This document shows, one piece after another, positions 9,448-17,113 of a stretch of 64,000 nucleotides of DNA. The stretch comes from Amycolatopsis acidiphila. GTDB taxonomy: Bacteria > Actinomycetota > Actinomycetes > Mycobacteriales > Pseudonocardiaceae. Both the position numbers and the translations under genes were made by a program. Below the pieces are notes generated by a model. It made no database searches, was not told the origin of the DNA, and worked only from the letters and a program-made list of their open reading frames with translations. The stretch covers positions 7,750,001 through 7,814,000 of the forward strand of contig NZ_CP090063.1 in the NCBI RefSeq assembly GCF_021391495.1. Direction: 5' to 3'. Each line of letters opens with the position of its first letter. The first letter of the stretch is position 1.

Positions 9448-9813
9448 TCATTCTCGGCAGCGGTTGTAGTGGATCTGTCCGTCCTGCGGGATACCGACCC
9501 GCACCACCCCGCCGTCGGCCTCGACGGGGTAGCGGTACAGTCGGCAACCCGAGGGGTTGATGCCGGAGCCGTCCTTCAGGTCGAACTCCCAATCGTGGCC
9601 ACTGCAGGTCAGGGTGCTCTTCTCCTCATCCCATTTGCCGTCAGCCAGCAGGATCTCCTGGTGCGGGCACAACCCCTGGTAAGCCGCGAAGGAGCCGTCG
9701 AGGTGATGCACGACGAGCACCTGCTCACCGGCGACCTCGGCATCAATGAGATCGCCTTCCCACAAACCCTCGGCTTCCGGCACGTCGAACCACTGCACCG
9801 GAGCATCGTTCAT
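9448..9813 (-). CDS. tmoC: Toluene monooxygenase Rieske ferredoxin (TmoC-like)
   Basis: 121 residues. The Rieske [2Fe-2S] cluster ligands are CPH (C49, H51) and CSGH (C70, H73), in LCPHQEILLADG and LTCSGHDWEF. It carries electrons from TmoF to the hydroxylase. ATG 9813 overlaps the tmoB stop as TGATG, so translation is coupled. A GTG three bases upstream (9816) is an equally possible start. A separate Rieske ferredoxin marks the toluene-4-monooxygenase/alkene-isoprene monooxygenase group and separates this operon from the phenol hydroxylase operon further on. Confidence 0.94.
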   Translation of the reverse strand: MNDAPVQWFDVPEAEGLWEGDLIDAEVAGEQVLVVHHLDGSFAAYQGLCPHQEILLADGKWDEEKSTLTCSGHDWEFDLKDGSGINPSGCRLYRYPVEADGGVVRVGIPQDGQIHYNRCRE

Positions 9814-10058
9814 CACGCATACCCCACTTCCACCACGTCCAACGGCCCCACACCGGCGGTCACCACCGTGGCGTCCTCGGGCAGCGGGTTTCCGTCGTGG
9901 CGCACGCGCAGCGGCCGGTCCTGCCTCGCCACGCGGTGATCCACCACGTGATGAGCCACCTTGTCGGCGACCACGCTCATCGAGTCCTCGTCATCGACCG
10001 GGACCAGCAACACCACGAAGTCCCCGTCGAACACGGCCTGCAAGGGAAACAGCGCCAT
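9813..10058 (-). CDS. tmoB: Toluene monooxygenase hydroxylase gamma subunit (TmoB-like)
   Basis: 81 residues, the small ubiquitin-like gamma subunit of the hydroxylase. It starts MALFPLQAVFDGDFVVLLVPVDDEDSM and has the conserved middle RPLRVRHDGNPLPEDATV. T4MO TmoB is of the same length. ATG at 10058 is preceded by GGGAAGGAGGATTCAGCA, a strong ribosome-binding site. The stop overlaps the tmoC start. Confidence 0.92.
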   Translation of the reverse strand: MALFPLQAVFDGDFVVLLVPVDDEDSMSVVADKVAHHVVDHRVARQDRPLRVRHDGNPLPEDATVVTAGVGPLDVVEVGYA

Positions 10059-10094
10059 TGCTGAATCCTCCTTCCCTTTGGGTTGTCGGCTTGG

Positions 10095-11609
10095 TCACGC
10101 GCCGGAGACCAGGGCAGGACGTCGTGCGTGCGCCCAGGCATAGTCGGTGGCGTCCTGGCCACATTCCTGCGGAGACAGGCTCATGTAGGCCAGCGCCCCT
10201 TCAAGTGTCGGTGGCTGGATCTGCCCGGCGAGGAACCGGTCGACCAGGTTTTGGTGGCCCTGGAACCGCTGCGGCGCCTGCTCAAAGACCCACCGGCAAG
10301 GCTCCGAGCAGAAGTTATAGCGGCGGCCGTGGTGATCGAGGATCTTTGATGCCGGGCTGGCCAGCTTGCCCGCGTTGAACCCGGACGGCGTACAGATCGG
10401 GATATGGCACATGTTGCAGATCATCGGGAGCGTCTCGGGCAGCGTCGCCTCCAGCTTGCCAGCCCGGATATTGTCCGTGATCACGTCCCACTGCCGACCG
10501 AACGTGTCGTTCCAGCCCGGGTACTTCTCCTCCAGCCAGTCCCGCTCCTCCGGCGCCACACCGCCATCGGGGTTCCACCACACCGTCGGACGCCAATACC
10601 AGACACCCAAGTGATACGCATGATGCACCCAGTCGAGCTCAGGAATGAAATGCTCGTCCCAGTACCATGGTTTCTCCAGGCCGAAGTCGCGGAACTGGTC
10701 GAGGAACTGCTTACAGATCCACTCCTGCATGAACTCCTTGAACGAGTGGCTACGGTGCTCCAACGGCGTGTAGTAGTCCATCGACAGCCCGGTCAGCAAC
10801 GCGAAGATCTTCCACGTCCGCCAAAACATGTGGTCCACCAGCTGCTGCGCGACATCCTTGCGCCCGTGTTCCACCAGAAGCTTGATCGTCGGCTCGCCCT
10901 GCTGGGAGTGCCGCGCCTCGTCGGTCTGGATCGAGGAGATCAGCGCCCCGAAATCGACGTCGCCGACTTTCATCGCGTCCGCGGCCATTCCGAGGAACTG
11001 CAGGTTGGTGAAGCCGGTCTCGAAGGTGAAGGTCAGTTGGATCGCGGTGGACACCGCATCGTTCGCGGTGAACATGTCGTCGAACAGGCTGCGCGCGGCG
11101 AGCGCGCCCCACTCGTTGGTGTGCAGGGCCTTGTGCGCCCAGTCCGCCCGCGGTTCCTTCGCCAGCAGGCCGTAGGGGAAATACGTCTGAATCTGGCCGT
11201 GGCGGGTCTCATCCAGGGTGCCGAACGTGGCCATGTTCCGCCACGCCGCCGCGCGGCCGAACCGCCCCATCCGCGACTCACCGATGGCGGCCAGATACTC
11301 GGGGACCGCGATCGCGCCGTAGTGCGCGATGATCGCCGACTTCCACCCGGGGTCGAGCTGCTCGTACATCTTCGACCGGCCCAGGACGGCGTTGACGGCG
11401 TAGACGCCGGCGTCCTTGCCGAACTGGTTGTGCACGTACTCCGGGTAGGTGACCTTGTACGGCTCGTCCCAGGTCCACCATGCCTCCGCCGGTAGCCCGA
11501 AGCCGTTCGACAACTCGGCCGGCCAGACCTCCTCTTCCTTGACGTAGGACAGCGACCAGTTCATGTCGCGGGTCAGGTCGTACCACTCGGAACGAGTAAG
11601 ACACGGCAT
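10095..11609 (-). CDS. tmoA: Toluene-4-monooxygenase-type diiron hydroxylase alpha subunit
   Basis: 504 residues, matching TmoA (about 500). With the ATG at 11609 (GAGAAGGGAGCCGTC upstream) the diiron ligands fall at E104, E134, H137 (DETRH), E197, E231 and H234 (DEARH), the positions known for T4moH. T201 and pocket residues I100, A107, F176, F196 and F205 also agree, but residue 103 is Pro instead of Gly. The protein hydroxylates toluene, benzene or a similar hydrocarbon. The C-terminal region has CNMCHIP...NFCSEPC, a four-cysteine motif like that in phenol hydroxylases. Isoprene or alkene monooxygenases share this architecture, so the substrate is not proven. First gene of the operon. Confidence 0.94.
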   Translation of the reverse strand: MPCLTRSEWYDLTRDMNWSLSYVKEEEVWPAELSNGFGLPAEAWWTWDEPYKVTYPEYVHNQFGKDAGVYAVNAVLGRSKMYEQLDPGWKSAIIAHYGAIAVPEYLAAIGESRMGRFGRAAAWRNMATFGTLDETRHGQIQTYFPYGLLAKEPRADWAHKALHTNEWGALAARSLFDDMFTANDAVSTAIQLTFTFETGFTNLQFLGMAADAMKVGDVDFGALISSIQTDEARHSQQGEPTIKLLVEHGRKDVAQQLVDHMFWRTWKIFALLTGLSMDYYTPLEHRSHSFKEFMQEWICKQFLDQFRDFGLEKPWYWDEHFIPELDWVHHAYHLGVWYWRPTVWWNPDGGVAPEERDWLEEKYPGWNDTFGRQWDVITDNIRAGKLEATLPETLPMICNMCHIPICTPSGFNAGKLASPASKILDHHGRRYNFCSEPCRWVFEQAPQRFQGHQNLVDRFLAGQIQPPTLEGALAYMSLSPQECGQDATDYAWAHARRPALVSGA

Positions 11610-11759
11610 GACGGCTCCCTTCTCTCTGTCAACGACGGCCGGCGTGGCGTCCAGGACCAGCTCACCGTTTCGCGTCCACGCGGGCTCGCTCCGGCGACAG
11701 TGACCCACAGCAAGCGCGCGTAACAAGGATCACCCCATCCCCGGCCGACTGGGGAAAGT

Positions 11760-11776
11760 GTTCCTCGTCCCGGAAC
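11760..11776. promoter_or_regulatory. Palindromic operator GTTCC-N7-GGAAC upstream of tmoA
   Basis: GTTCCTCGTCCCGGAAC, about 150 nt upstream of the tmoA start codon. The same arms with the same 7-nt spacing occur at 20442, 25536 and 28235, each upstream of another aromatic-degradation transcript. A likely regulator-binding site; an IclR protein is the obvious candidate because two are encoded nearby. Confidence 0.6.
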
Positions 11777-11879
11777 GGGCAACGACAGCCAGCGAGACGG
11801 TACGGGCATCGCGGTGCACGGGACACCGACCAAGAGCTCCGTGCGGTCCCCAACGCGACACATGCGGCTCACAACCGAC

Positions 11880-12076
11880 GGCGCTTCCCGAGGACGTCGA
11901 GCCCGGCTCGGACGCGGTGGTCCAGGGCCGGATCGATGCGTTCGCCAAGCGGGGCGCGACTCCTACCCGGCGGCGGTGCGCTGCCTGCTCGCCGACCGCG
12001 AGTCGCTCACCGTCCAACTGCGGTTCCCGCGCGGGCACTGGCAGCGGATCCGGCACTCCAACTTCATTGAGCGCGC
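11880..12076 (+). pseudogene. Mutator (IS256)-type transposase C-terminal remnant
   Basis: YPAAVRCLLADRESLTVQLRFPRGHWQRIRHSN followed by FIER (11964-12074) is the C-terminal core of a mutator-type transposase around the catalytic glutamate. About 25 codons upstream match in another frame (EDVEPGSDAVVQGRIDAFAK), so a frameshift separates the pieces. No element ends are recognisable. Decayed fragment behind the tmo promoter region. Confidence 0.65.
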
Positions 12077-12328
12077 GGGTTCACCATGTGACCCCGGCCC
12101 GGACTGCGGCTACTACAGAACCTGCGCCGCTCGCACCACCGACACCCAACAACCCCGCCCGCCACAGCCGGACACGACGGATCACGAACAGGCGGCCGAA
12201 ACTGTCGATCCCGTGGCCTAACATCATCACTCCCGAGCGGAGCGCCCCCGTTCCCCTCTTGGTCAGACTGGCGTGAGACACCCCGTGTGAGTGGGGGTTC
12301 CTGACCGAGGGTGGGATCGGAGATCCTT

Positions 12329-12772
12329 GTGCACGTGTCCACGCTATCTGACAAGCAGTCCCGACGGTCGTCCGGCGACGAGCAAGCCGACCCCGCACCG
12401 CGCCCGTCGCGGCGGGCGTTCACCGCGGAGTACAAACTCGCCGCGGTCGCCGAGTACGAAAACGCCCCGAACGGGGAGAAGGGCGCGATCCTGCGCCGGG
12501 AAGGCTTGTACTCGTCTCACATCATCGAATGGACACGAGCTCGTGACGCGGGACGCCTGGGCGGCGAACCGGCCGGGCCTGGGACACCGGCGAAACAGGC
12601 AAAGAAATCAGCCGACCAGGTCGAGTTGGAGAAACTCCGCCGGCAGAACCAGAAACTCTCCGCCGACTTGACGAAAACCCGGATGGCGCTCGACATCATG
12701 GGAAAAGCACACGCGCTCTTGGAAGAACTCTCCGAGAGCACGGACAACGACAAGCCGCCGAGGACGTCCTGA
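12329..12772 (+). CDS. IS3-family OrfA (helix-turn-helix)
   Basis: About 147 residues. The N-terminal helix-turn-helix (AFTAEYKLAAVAEYENAP...GAILRREGLYSSHIIEW) is followed by a leucine-zipper region (VELEKLRRQNQKLSADLTKTRMALDIM). GTG 12329 follows GGAG at 6 nt; GTG 12311 and 12335 are alternatives. OrfA binds the IS ends and is fused to OrfB by frameshifting in this family. Confidence 0.8.
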   Translation: MHVSTLSDKQSRRSSGDEQADPAPRPSRRAFTAEYKLAAVAEYENAPNGEKGAILRREGLYSSHIIEWTRARDAGRLGGEPAGPGTPAKQAKKSADQVELEKLRRQNQKLSADLTKTRMALDIMGKAHALLEELSESTDNDKPPRTS

Positions 12773-13773
12773 CCGCCGCGTTCACCGAACTTCGCGCGGC
12801 GGACGTTTCCGTCAAGAGATCGTGCGCGCTGACCGGGACGTCGAGAGCGACGCACTATCGCCACGCCAACCCGAAAGGGCCGGTGCACGGCCCGTGGCTG
12901 CCCCGCGCGCCGCCGCCGCAGGCCCTCGACGCCGCCGAACGGGACCTGGTGCTGGCGTTGCTGACCGGCCCGGCCTGCCGGGACCTGGCGATCCCGCAGG
13001 TCTGGGCCAGGGAGCTGGACGAGGGCCGGTACTGGTGCTCGGTCTCCACGATGTACCGGATCGCCCGCGCCGCAGGCCAGGTCCGGGAACGCCGCCGCCT
13101 CGCCACCCACCCCGCTCGGGTCCGGCCCGAACTGGTCGCCCGCGGCCCGAGCGAGGTGTGGTCCTGGGACATCACCGCGCTGAAAGGACCGTCGAAAGGG
13201 ATTTGGTACAAATGCTACGTTATCCTCGACATTTACTCTCGCTATGTCACGGGCTGGCTGGTCGCTGCCGCGGAGGACGCGGTCGTGGCGAAAGAGTTCC
13301 TCGACGACGCCATGCACCGCAACGGCAGCCGGCCCCACACCATCCACGCCGACCGCGGCGGCGTCATGGTGTCGAAACCGGTATCGGAACTGTTGGTCGA
13401 TCTCCGCGTCATCCGGTCCCATTCCCGCCCTCGCACCTCGAATGACAACCCGTATTCGGAGGCCCAGTTCAAAACCTTGAAGTACATGCCCGACTTCCCT
13501 GAGCGCTTCGGGTCGCTGGAGGACGCCCGCGCGTTCTGTGACAGTTTCTTCATGGCCTACAACCACGAGCACCGGCACTCGGGGATCGGAATGCACACCC
13601 CCGCATCGGTGCACTTCGGCACCGCCGAGCAGATCCGCACCCGGCGGCAGGCCACGCTCAACCAGGCCTACGCCGAGCACCCCGAACGCTTCGCGCGCCG
13701 GCCCCGACCACCCCAACTGCCCGAAGCGGCCTGGATCAACCAGCCCGCCGACCAGCCCGAACCAGCGTTCTAA
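12751..13773 (+). CDS. IS3-family OrfB (DDE integrase), expressed by frameshift from OrfA
   Basis: About 340 residues in the frame -1 to OrfA. The N-terminal HTH_21-like part (AAFTELRAADVSVKRSCALTG) is followed by an rve integrase core. The three catalytic acids lie in WSWDITALKG (D), HADRGGVM (D) and NPYSEAQFKTLK (E). The start is not at a normal initiation codon; translation is expected by programmed frameshifting near the end of OrfA. I could not pin the slip site. No stop or frameshift inside the catalytic core. Confidence 0.78.
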   Translation, partial: QAAEDVLTAAFTELRAADVSVKRSCALTGTSRATHYRHANPKGPVHGPWLPRAPPPQALDAAERDLVLALLTGPACRDLAIPQVWARELDEGRYWCSVSTMYRIARAAGQVRERRRLATHPARVRPELVARGPSEVWSWDITALKGPSKGIWYKCYVILDIYSRYVTGWLVAAAEDAVVAKEFLDDAMHRNGSRPHTIHADRGGVMVSKPVSELLVDLRVIRSHSRPRTSNDNPYSEAQFKTLKYMPDFPERFGSLEDARAFCDSFFMAYNHEHRHSGIGMHTPASVHFGTAEQIRTRRQATLNQAYAEHPERFARRPRPPQLPEAAWINQPADQPEPAF

Positions 13774-13787
13774 ACACAACCTGTCTC

Positions 13788-14665
13788 AGAGGGTGTCTCA
13801 TGTGGTGGTTTTGTGGAGTTTCTTCCAGCAGGTCACGGCGGCTCCGAGTTGGAGGAAAGCGAGGAAGTGGTCGGCTTTGTGTTCGTAGCGCAGGGTCAGC
13901 CGTCGGTATCCGGTGAGCCAGGCGATGGTTCGTTCGATCACCCAGCGGTGTTTGCCGAGTTTCTCGGCGGAGTCGATGCCTTTGCGGGCGATGCGTACGG
14001 CGATACCTCGGGCGCGGACCCAGCGGCGGAGTGCGGGCTGGTCGTAGGCTTTGTCGGCGTGCAGTTTGGCGGGTCGGCCTCGCCGGGGGCCGCGGCGCGA
14101 TGCCACCGCGGGGATGGCCATCACCAGCGGTTTGAGCGCGCGCGAGTCGTGGGTGTTCGCGGCGGAGATCGCGACCGTGAGCGGCAGTCCGCCGCGATCG
14201 GAGACCACGTGGATCTTCGAGCCCGGTTTACCTCGGTCGACAGGGCTCGGGCCGGTCAGAGATCCCCTTTTTTCGCGCGAATGCAGGCACCGTCCACGAT
14301 CGCGCGGCTCCAGTCGAGCAAGCCTCTCCTGCCGAGCTCGTCGAGCAGAGCATGGTGGAGGTCGCGCCACAGCCCTGCCTTGGTCCACTGAGTGAAGCGC
14401 CGGTGCGCGGTCTGGAACGGCACGCCGAACGACGGCGGCAGATCCCGCCACGCGCACCCACTGGTCAACACGTACACGATCGCGGTGAACACCTGCCGCG
14501 GCTCCAGCGGCGCGGTTCCCCCGCCCTGGGGACGCGCCGCGAACGCGGGGATCAACGGCTCCACCAACTCCCACAGCTCGTCCGGCACGAGCCGCAATGA
14601 CAAACGATCAACCACGACCAAGATCATGACGCATCAGCAGCTGATCACCACGTAAGACACGCTCT
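13788..14665 (-). mobile_element. IS5-family insertion sequence
   Basis: An approximately 878-bp element with imperfect inverted ends: the left end reads AGAGGGTGTCTCATGTGGTG and the right end, reversed, AGAGCGTGTCTTACGTGGTG. It encodes one transposase in two overlapping frames. Its left end abuts the IS3-d right end. No target duplication is evident. Confidence 0.7.
13798..14627 (-). CDS. IS5-family (IS427-like) transposase, two frames joined by frameshift
   Basis: The first frame (14627-14256) starts MILVVVDRLSLRLVPDELW and holds DUF4096 with ...FTQWTKAGLWRDLHHALLDEL and the first aspartate (IVDGACIRAKKG). The second (overlapping, to 13798) continues SLTGPSPVDRGKPGSKIHVV, LHADKAYDQP (second Asp) and HRWVIERTIAWL (Glu). 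The frames meet at a run of six A followed by four G on the minus strand (plus 14262-14271), a classic slippery site. The shift is therefore probably programmed, as in the IS427 group. About 275 residues when joined. Confidence 0.8.
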
Positions 14666-14771
14666 CACTTGACTTGACAACTACCGTTCGCGGGTCATAA
14701 GGCAGGGCCATTCCCAGTTCGCCGTGTCCTGTCCAATGTCGATCGGTGCAGTCTCCGATCGCCGCGGGCGC

Positions 14772-15536
14772 TCACACGCCGACGATGTGCGTCACCTTCG
14801 CCGCCGTGATTGTCGCGAGCCGGGCGTACCGCCCGACGTTGCGCTCGGCGTCGGGCGTGGGCGCCACGATCGAGATCGCGGCGTACGCGTGCCCGGCGTG
14901 GTCACGCACTGGGCATGCCACGGAGGTCAGCCCGGAGCGCACCTCGTCGTGGTTCGTTGCGAAATTGAGCTGTCGGACGCGGCCGAGCTCCCGTTCGAAG
15001 TCTTCGGCCGTCCGGATTGTGGAGGGAGTGAATGCCGGGAATCCCGCGCTGATCCGTGCCGACGCGCAGACCGGGTCGAAGGCTGCTATCGCCTTTCCGC
15101 ATGCCGTGCTGTGTACGGGCAGCCGTCGCGCGACGTCGCGGAACAACCGCATCCCACGCAGCGTCTCCAACCGTTCCAGGTGGATCACGTCAGCGCCGAC
15201 GACGACCCCAAGATGGACGGTGTTCCCGGTCCGTTCCCTTAGCTCCTCCAGCAGCGGCATCGCCGCTCGCCGCAGGTCGTAGCGGCTGATCGCCAGCAGC
15301 CCCAGTTCGTGCAGGCGTAACCCGAGACGGTACTGCCCGGTCTCGGTGTTTCGCTGAATGAACCCTCTCGCGCACAGGGTGGTCAGCAGTCGGTGCGCGG
15401 TGCTCTTCGCGACACCGAGCCGCCGTGCCAGCTCAGATACCCCGAGTTCCTTTTCGGCGGTGAAGCAGTCCAGCAGATCCAGCGCGGTCAGCACGGAGCG
15501 CAGACCGCCTGCGCACTCCCCGGCGTTCTCCACCAT
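14772..15536 (-). CDS. IclR-family transcriptional regulator (end of phenol hydroxylase operon)
   Basis: 254 residues. The N-terminal winged HTH is LDLLDCFTAEKELGVSELARRLGVAKSTAHRLLTTL. The IclR effector-binding domain has GNTVHLGVVVGADVIHLERLE, LPVHSTACGKAIAAF and HDEVRSGLTSVACPVRD. ATG 15536 is preceded by AAGGAGG, which decides against the longer frame. It lies 99 nt after dmpP on the same strand and is probably cotranscribed with the hydroxylase genes. It likely senses an aromatic compound and binds sites such as GTTCC-N7-GGAAC (inference). A second IclR protein is at 27405. Confidence 0.9.
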   Translation of the reverse strand: MVENAGECAGGLRSVLTALDLLDCFTAEKELGVSELARRLGVAKSTAHRLLTTLCARGFIQRNTETGQYRLGLRLHELGLLAISRYDLRRAAMPLLEELRERTGNTVHLGVVVGADVIHLERLETLRGMRLFRDVARRLPVHSTACGKAIAAFDPVCASARISAGFPAFTPSTIRTAEDFERELGRVRQLNFATNHDEVRSGLTSVACPVRDHAGHAYAAISIVAPTPDAERNVGRYARLATITAAKVTHIVGV

Positions 15537-15635
15537 CCTGGCCTCCTTGCCACCCGGTGCACCGTGATAGCGACCAGCATGGTCGGGCGTCGTCGCTTTC
15601 GCAACCACCGCGTCCCATTCAGCGGCACAGCTGGG

Positions 15636-16691
15636 TCAGCGTTTCAGGAGCGGGCTTCGCAGTCCTCCGGTGGCCTTGTCGCGGGCGTCGAAGAAGTCCT
15701 CCCGATAGATGTCGCGGGGGAACAGCCGTTTGCGCATGAGGGTTTTCAACGTGGCATCCACCATGGGTGGCGGCCCGCACACGTAGGCGACGTGCCCGGT
15801 GCAGGTGTCCAGTTCGGCGTCGAGCACGTCGGTGACCCTGCCGGCTGCGTACCCTTCGGCCCGCTGTTCGGACAGGCAGGGCCGGTAGTGGAACCGGTCG
15901 GGGTATCGCTGCTGCAGCTCCCGGAACAATGCCACGTTGTAGAGGTGCTCGGTGGTGCGCCCGCCGGCGTAGAGGGTGATCCGCTGCTCGGCCTCGGCGA
16001 GTGCGTGCCGGATGATCGACGTGATCGGCGCCTGCCCGGTACCGCCGGCGATCATGAGCATCGGCTCGGGGCGGGCCGGACGGAAGAAGAACCGGCCGTA
16101 CGGCCCGGACAACCGGATCTCGTCGCCGACCTCGAGGGTCTTGAAGATCCAGTTATCGGTGGCCAGCCCGCCGGGTGTGCGACGGATGTGCAGCTCGACC
16201 CTGCCCGGTTCGGCCGGCACGTTCGCCATCGAGTAGGTGCGGGTCTGTCCGGTACCGGGCACCTCCAGCGAGACGTACTGGCCTGGGTTGAAGGCCATCT
16301 CGCGGTCGAGGTCGAGTAGCAGCCGGCGGGTGTCGGTGGCGCAGTCGGACAGCTCGACCACGGTCCCGGTGTAGTCGCTCACCGGATGCATGGTGATGCC
16401 CTGCTCCAGTTCCACGTCACCCTCGATCGTAACGTCCGAGCGGGGCATCGCGCAGCACAGCAGCGCCTTGCCCTCCTCCCGCTCGAAGTCCATCAGCGCG
16501 AAGGACGACGCCTCGCCGAAGTCGACCTCGCCGTCTGTGACCTCGGCCTTGCAGGTGCCGCAGGTGCCGTGCGTGCAGGCGTGCGGCAGCCATACCCCCG
16601 CGCGCAGGCAGGCGTCCAGGATGGGCTGGTCCGCGCGGCATTGCACCTCGGTGCCCAGTGGATCGACGGTGACCGTATAGACCTCCGACAT
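15636..16691 (-). CDS. dmpP: Phenol hydroxylase reductase component P5 (DmpP-like)
   Basis: 351 residues. The [2Fe-2S] domain has C39, C44, C47 (HACTHGTCGTCK) and C79 or C80 (LLCCAMP). The FAD site is FNPGQYVSLEV...RTYSMAN and the NAD site MLMIAGGTGQAPITSIIRH plus YVCGPPPMVDATL. It supplies electrons from NADH directly to the hydroxylase without a separate ferredoxin, the hallmark of phenol hydroxylases. ATG 16691 has GGGAAAGAGGATC upstream. An 84-nt gap with a long hairpin separates it from dmpO. Confidence 0.94.
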   Translation of the reverse strand: MSEVYTVTVDPLGTEVQCRADQPILDACLRAGVWLPHACTHGTCGTCKAEVTDGEVDFGEASSFALMDFEREEGKALLCCAMPRSDVTIEGDVELEQGITMHPVSDYTGTVVELSDCATDTRRLLLDLDREMAFNPGQYVSLEVPGTGQTRTYSMANVPAEPGRVELHIRRTPGGLATDNWIFKTLEVGDEIRLSGPYGRFFFRPARPEPMLMIAGGTGQAPITSIIRHALAEAEQRITLYAGGRTTEHLYNVALFRELQQRYPDRFHYRPCLSEQRAEGYAAGRVTDVLDAELDTCTGHVAYVCGPPPMVDATLKTLMRKRLFPRDIYREDFFDARDKATGGLRSPLLKR

Positions 16692-16719
16692 GATCCTCTT
16701 TCCCTTTCCGATGTCACGT

Positions 16720-16771
16720 GGACCGTGAGTGTTCCTTGCCGCCCTGTAGGCGCCAAGAACACTCACGGTCC
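16720..16771. promoter_or_regulatory. Long intercistronic hairpin between dmpO and dmpP
   Basis: GGACCGTGAGTGTTC (16720-16734) pairs perfectly with GAACACTCACGGTCC (16757-16771). The inner arms CTTGCCGCC / GGCGCCAAG add nine pairs with one mismatch, leaving a 4-5-nt loop. There is no T-tract on either side. It sits inside the operon, so it may act as an mRNA-processing or stability element, or as a partial terminator limiting reductase expression. Confidence 0.7.
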
Positions 16772-16775
16772 GAGG

Positions 16776-17108
16776 TCAGATGGTGGTGGGAGCCCGGAAT
16801 GACACCACGCTCTTATGGCCAATGCCGAGGTCGGCGAGCGAGCGGGCCTCGTCGGGCTGCCACGGCTGCCCGTCGAGCGTCCAGTCGGTCGGACTGCCGG
16901 GCTGGAAGTCCGGGTCGGAGGCCGCCCACGGGTTAACCATCTGCTCGATGAACTCCCGCCACCCTATTGCTGTGGGCACCCGGAAGCAGGCCGCGGCGCA
17001 GAACATGGGGTTGTTCTCCCACCACACGTGCACCAGCTCGTCGTCGCCGTAGAGCTCCTGCCTCGAGCGCGACGGGTGGTCATACTCGTACAGTGCCTTC
17101 ACCGCCAT
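16776..17108 (-). CDS. dmpO: Phenol hydroxylase component P4 (DmpO-like)
   Basis: 110 residues, the small hydroxylase gamma-type subunit. It starts MAVKALYEYDHPSRSRQELYG and contains LVHVWWENNPMFCAAACFRVP, the well-conserved DmpO core. Residues 86-105 (DEARSLADLGIGHKSVVSF) close the protein as in the family. ATG 17108 follows GGGGAGCTGATCGCG, inside the last codons of dmpN plus 5 nt. The upstream extension of this frame overlaps dmpN and is rejected. Confidence 0.93.
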   Translation of the reverse strand: MAVKALYEYDHPSRSRQELYGDDELVHVWWENNPMFCAAACFRVPTAIGWREFIEQMVNPWAASDPDFQPGSPTDWTLDGQPWQPDEARSLADLGIGHKSVVSFRAPTTI

Positions 17109-17113
17109 CGCGA

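Larger units (their letters stand above)
12274..13788 (+). mobile_element. IS3-family insertion sequence (IS3-d)
   Basis: The left end begins TGAGACACCCCGTGTG. The right end is probably at 13788 (reverse complement TGAGACAGGTTGTG), though an alternative end at 13800 (TGAGACACCC) is also possible. It encodes OrfA and an OrfAB frame. No 3-bp target duplication can be shown because an IS5 element abuts or overlaps the right end. Both reading frames look open, so the element may be functional. Confidence 0.7.

Noticed and set aside
12517..13779. 420-codon minus-strand frame across the IS3-d genes
   Set aside because: Antisense to OrfA/OrfB with no recognisable domain.
14671..14690. CTTGACAACTACCGTTC resembling the IS110 3' end
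   Set aside because: It lacks the ATAGGAGCATC terminus and no transposase fragment adjoins it; chance similarity is likely.
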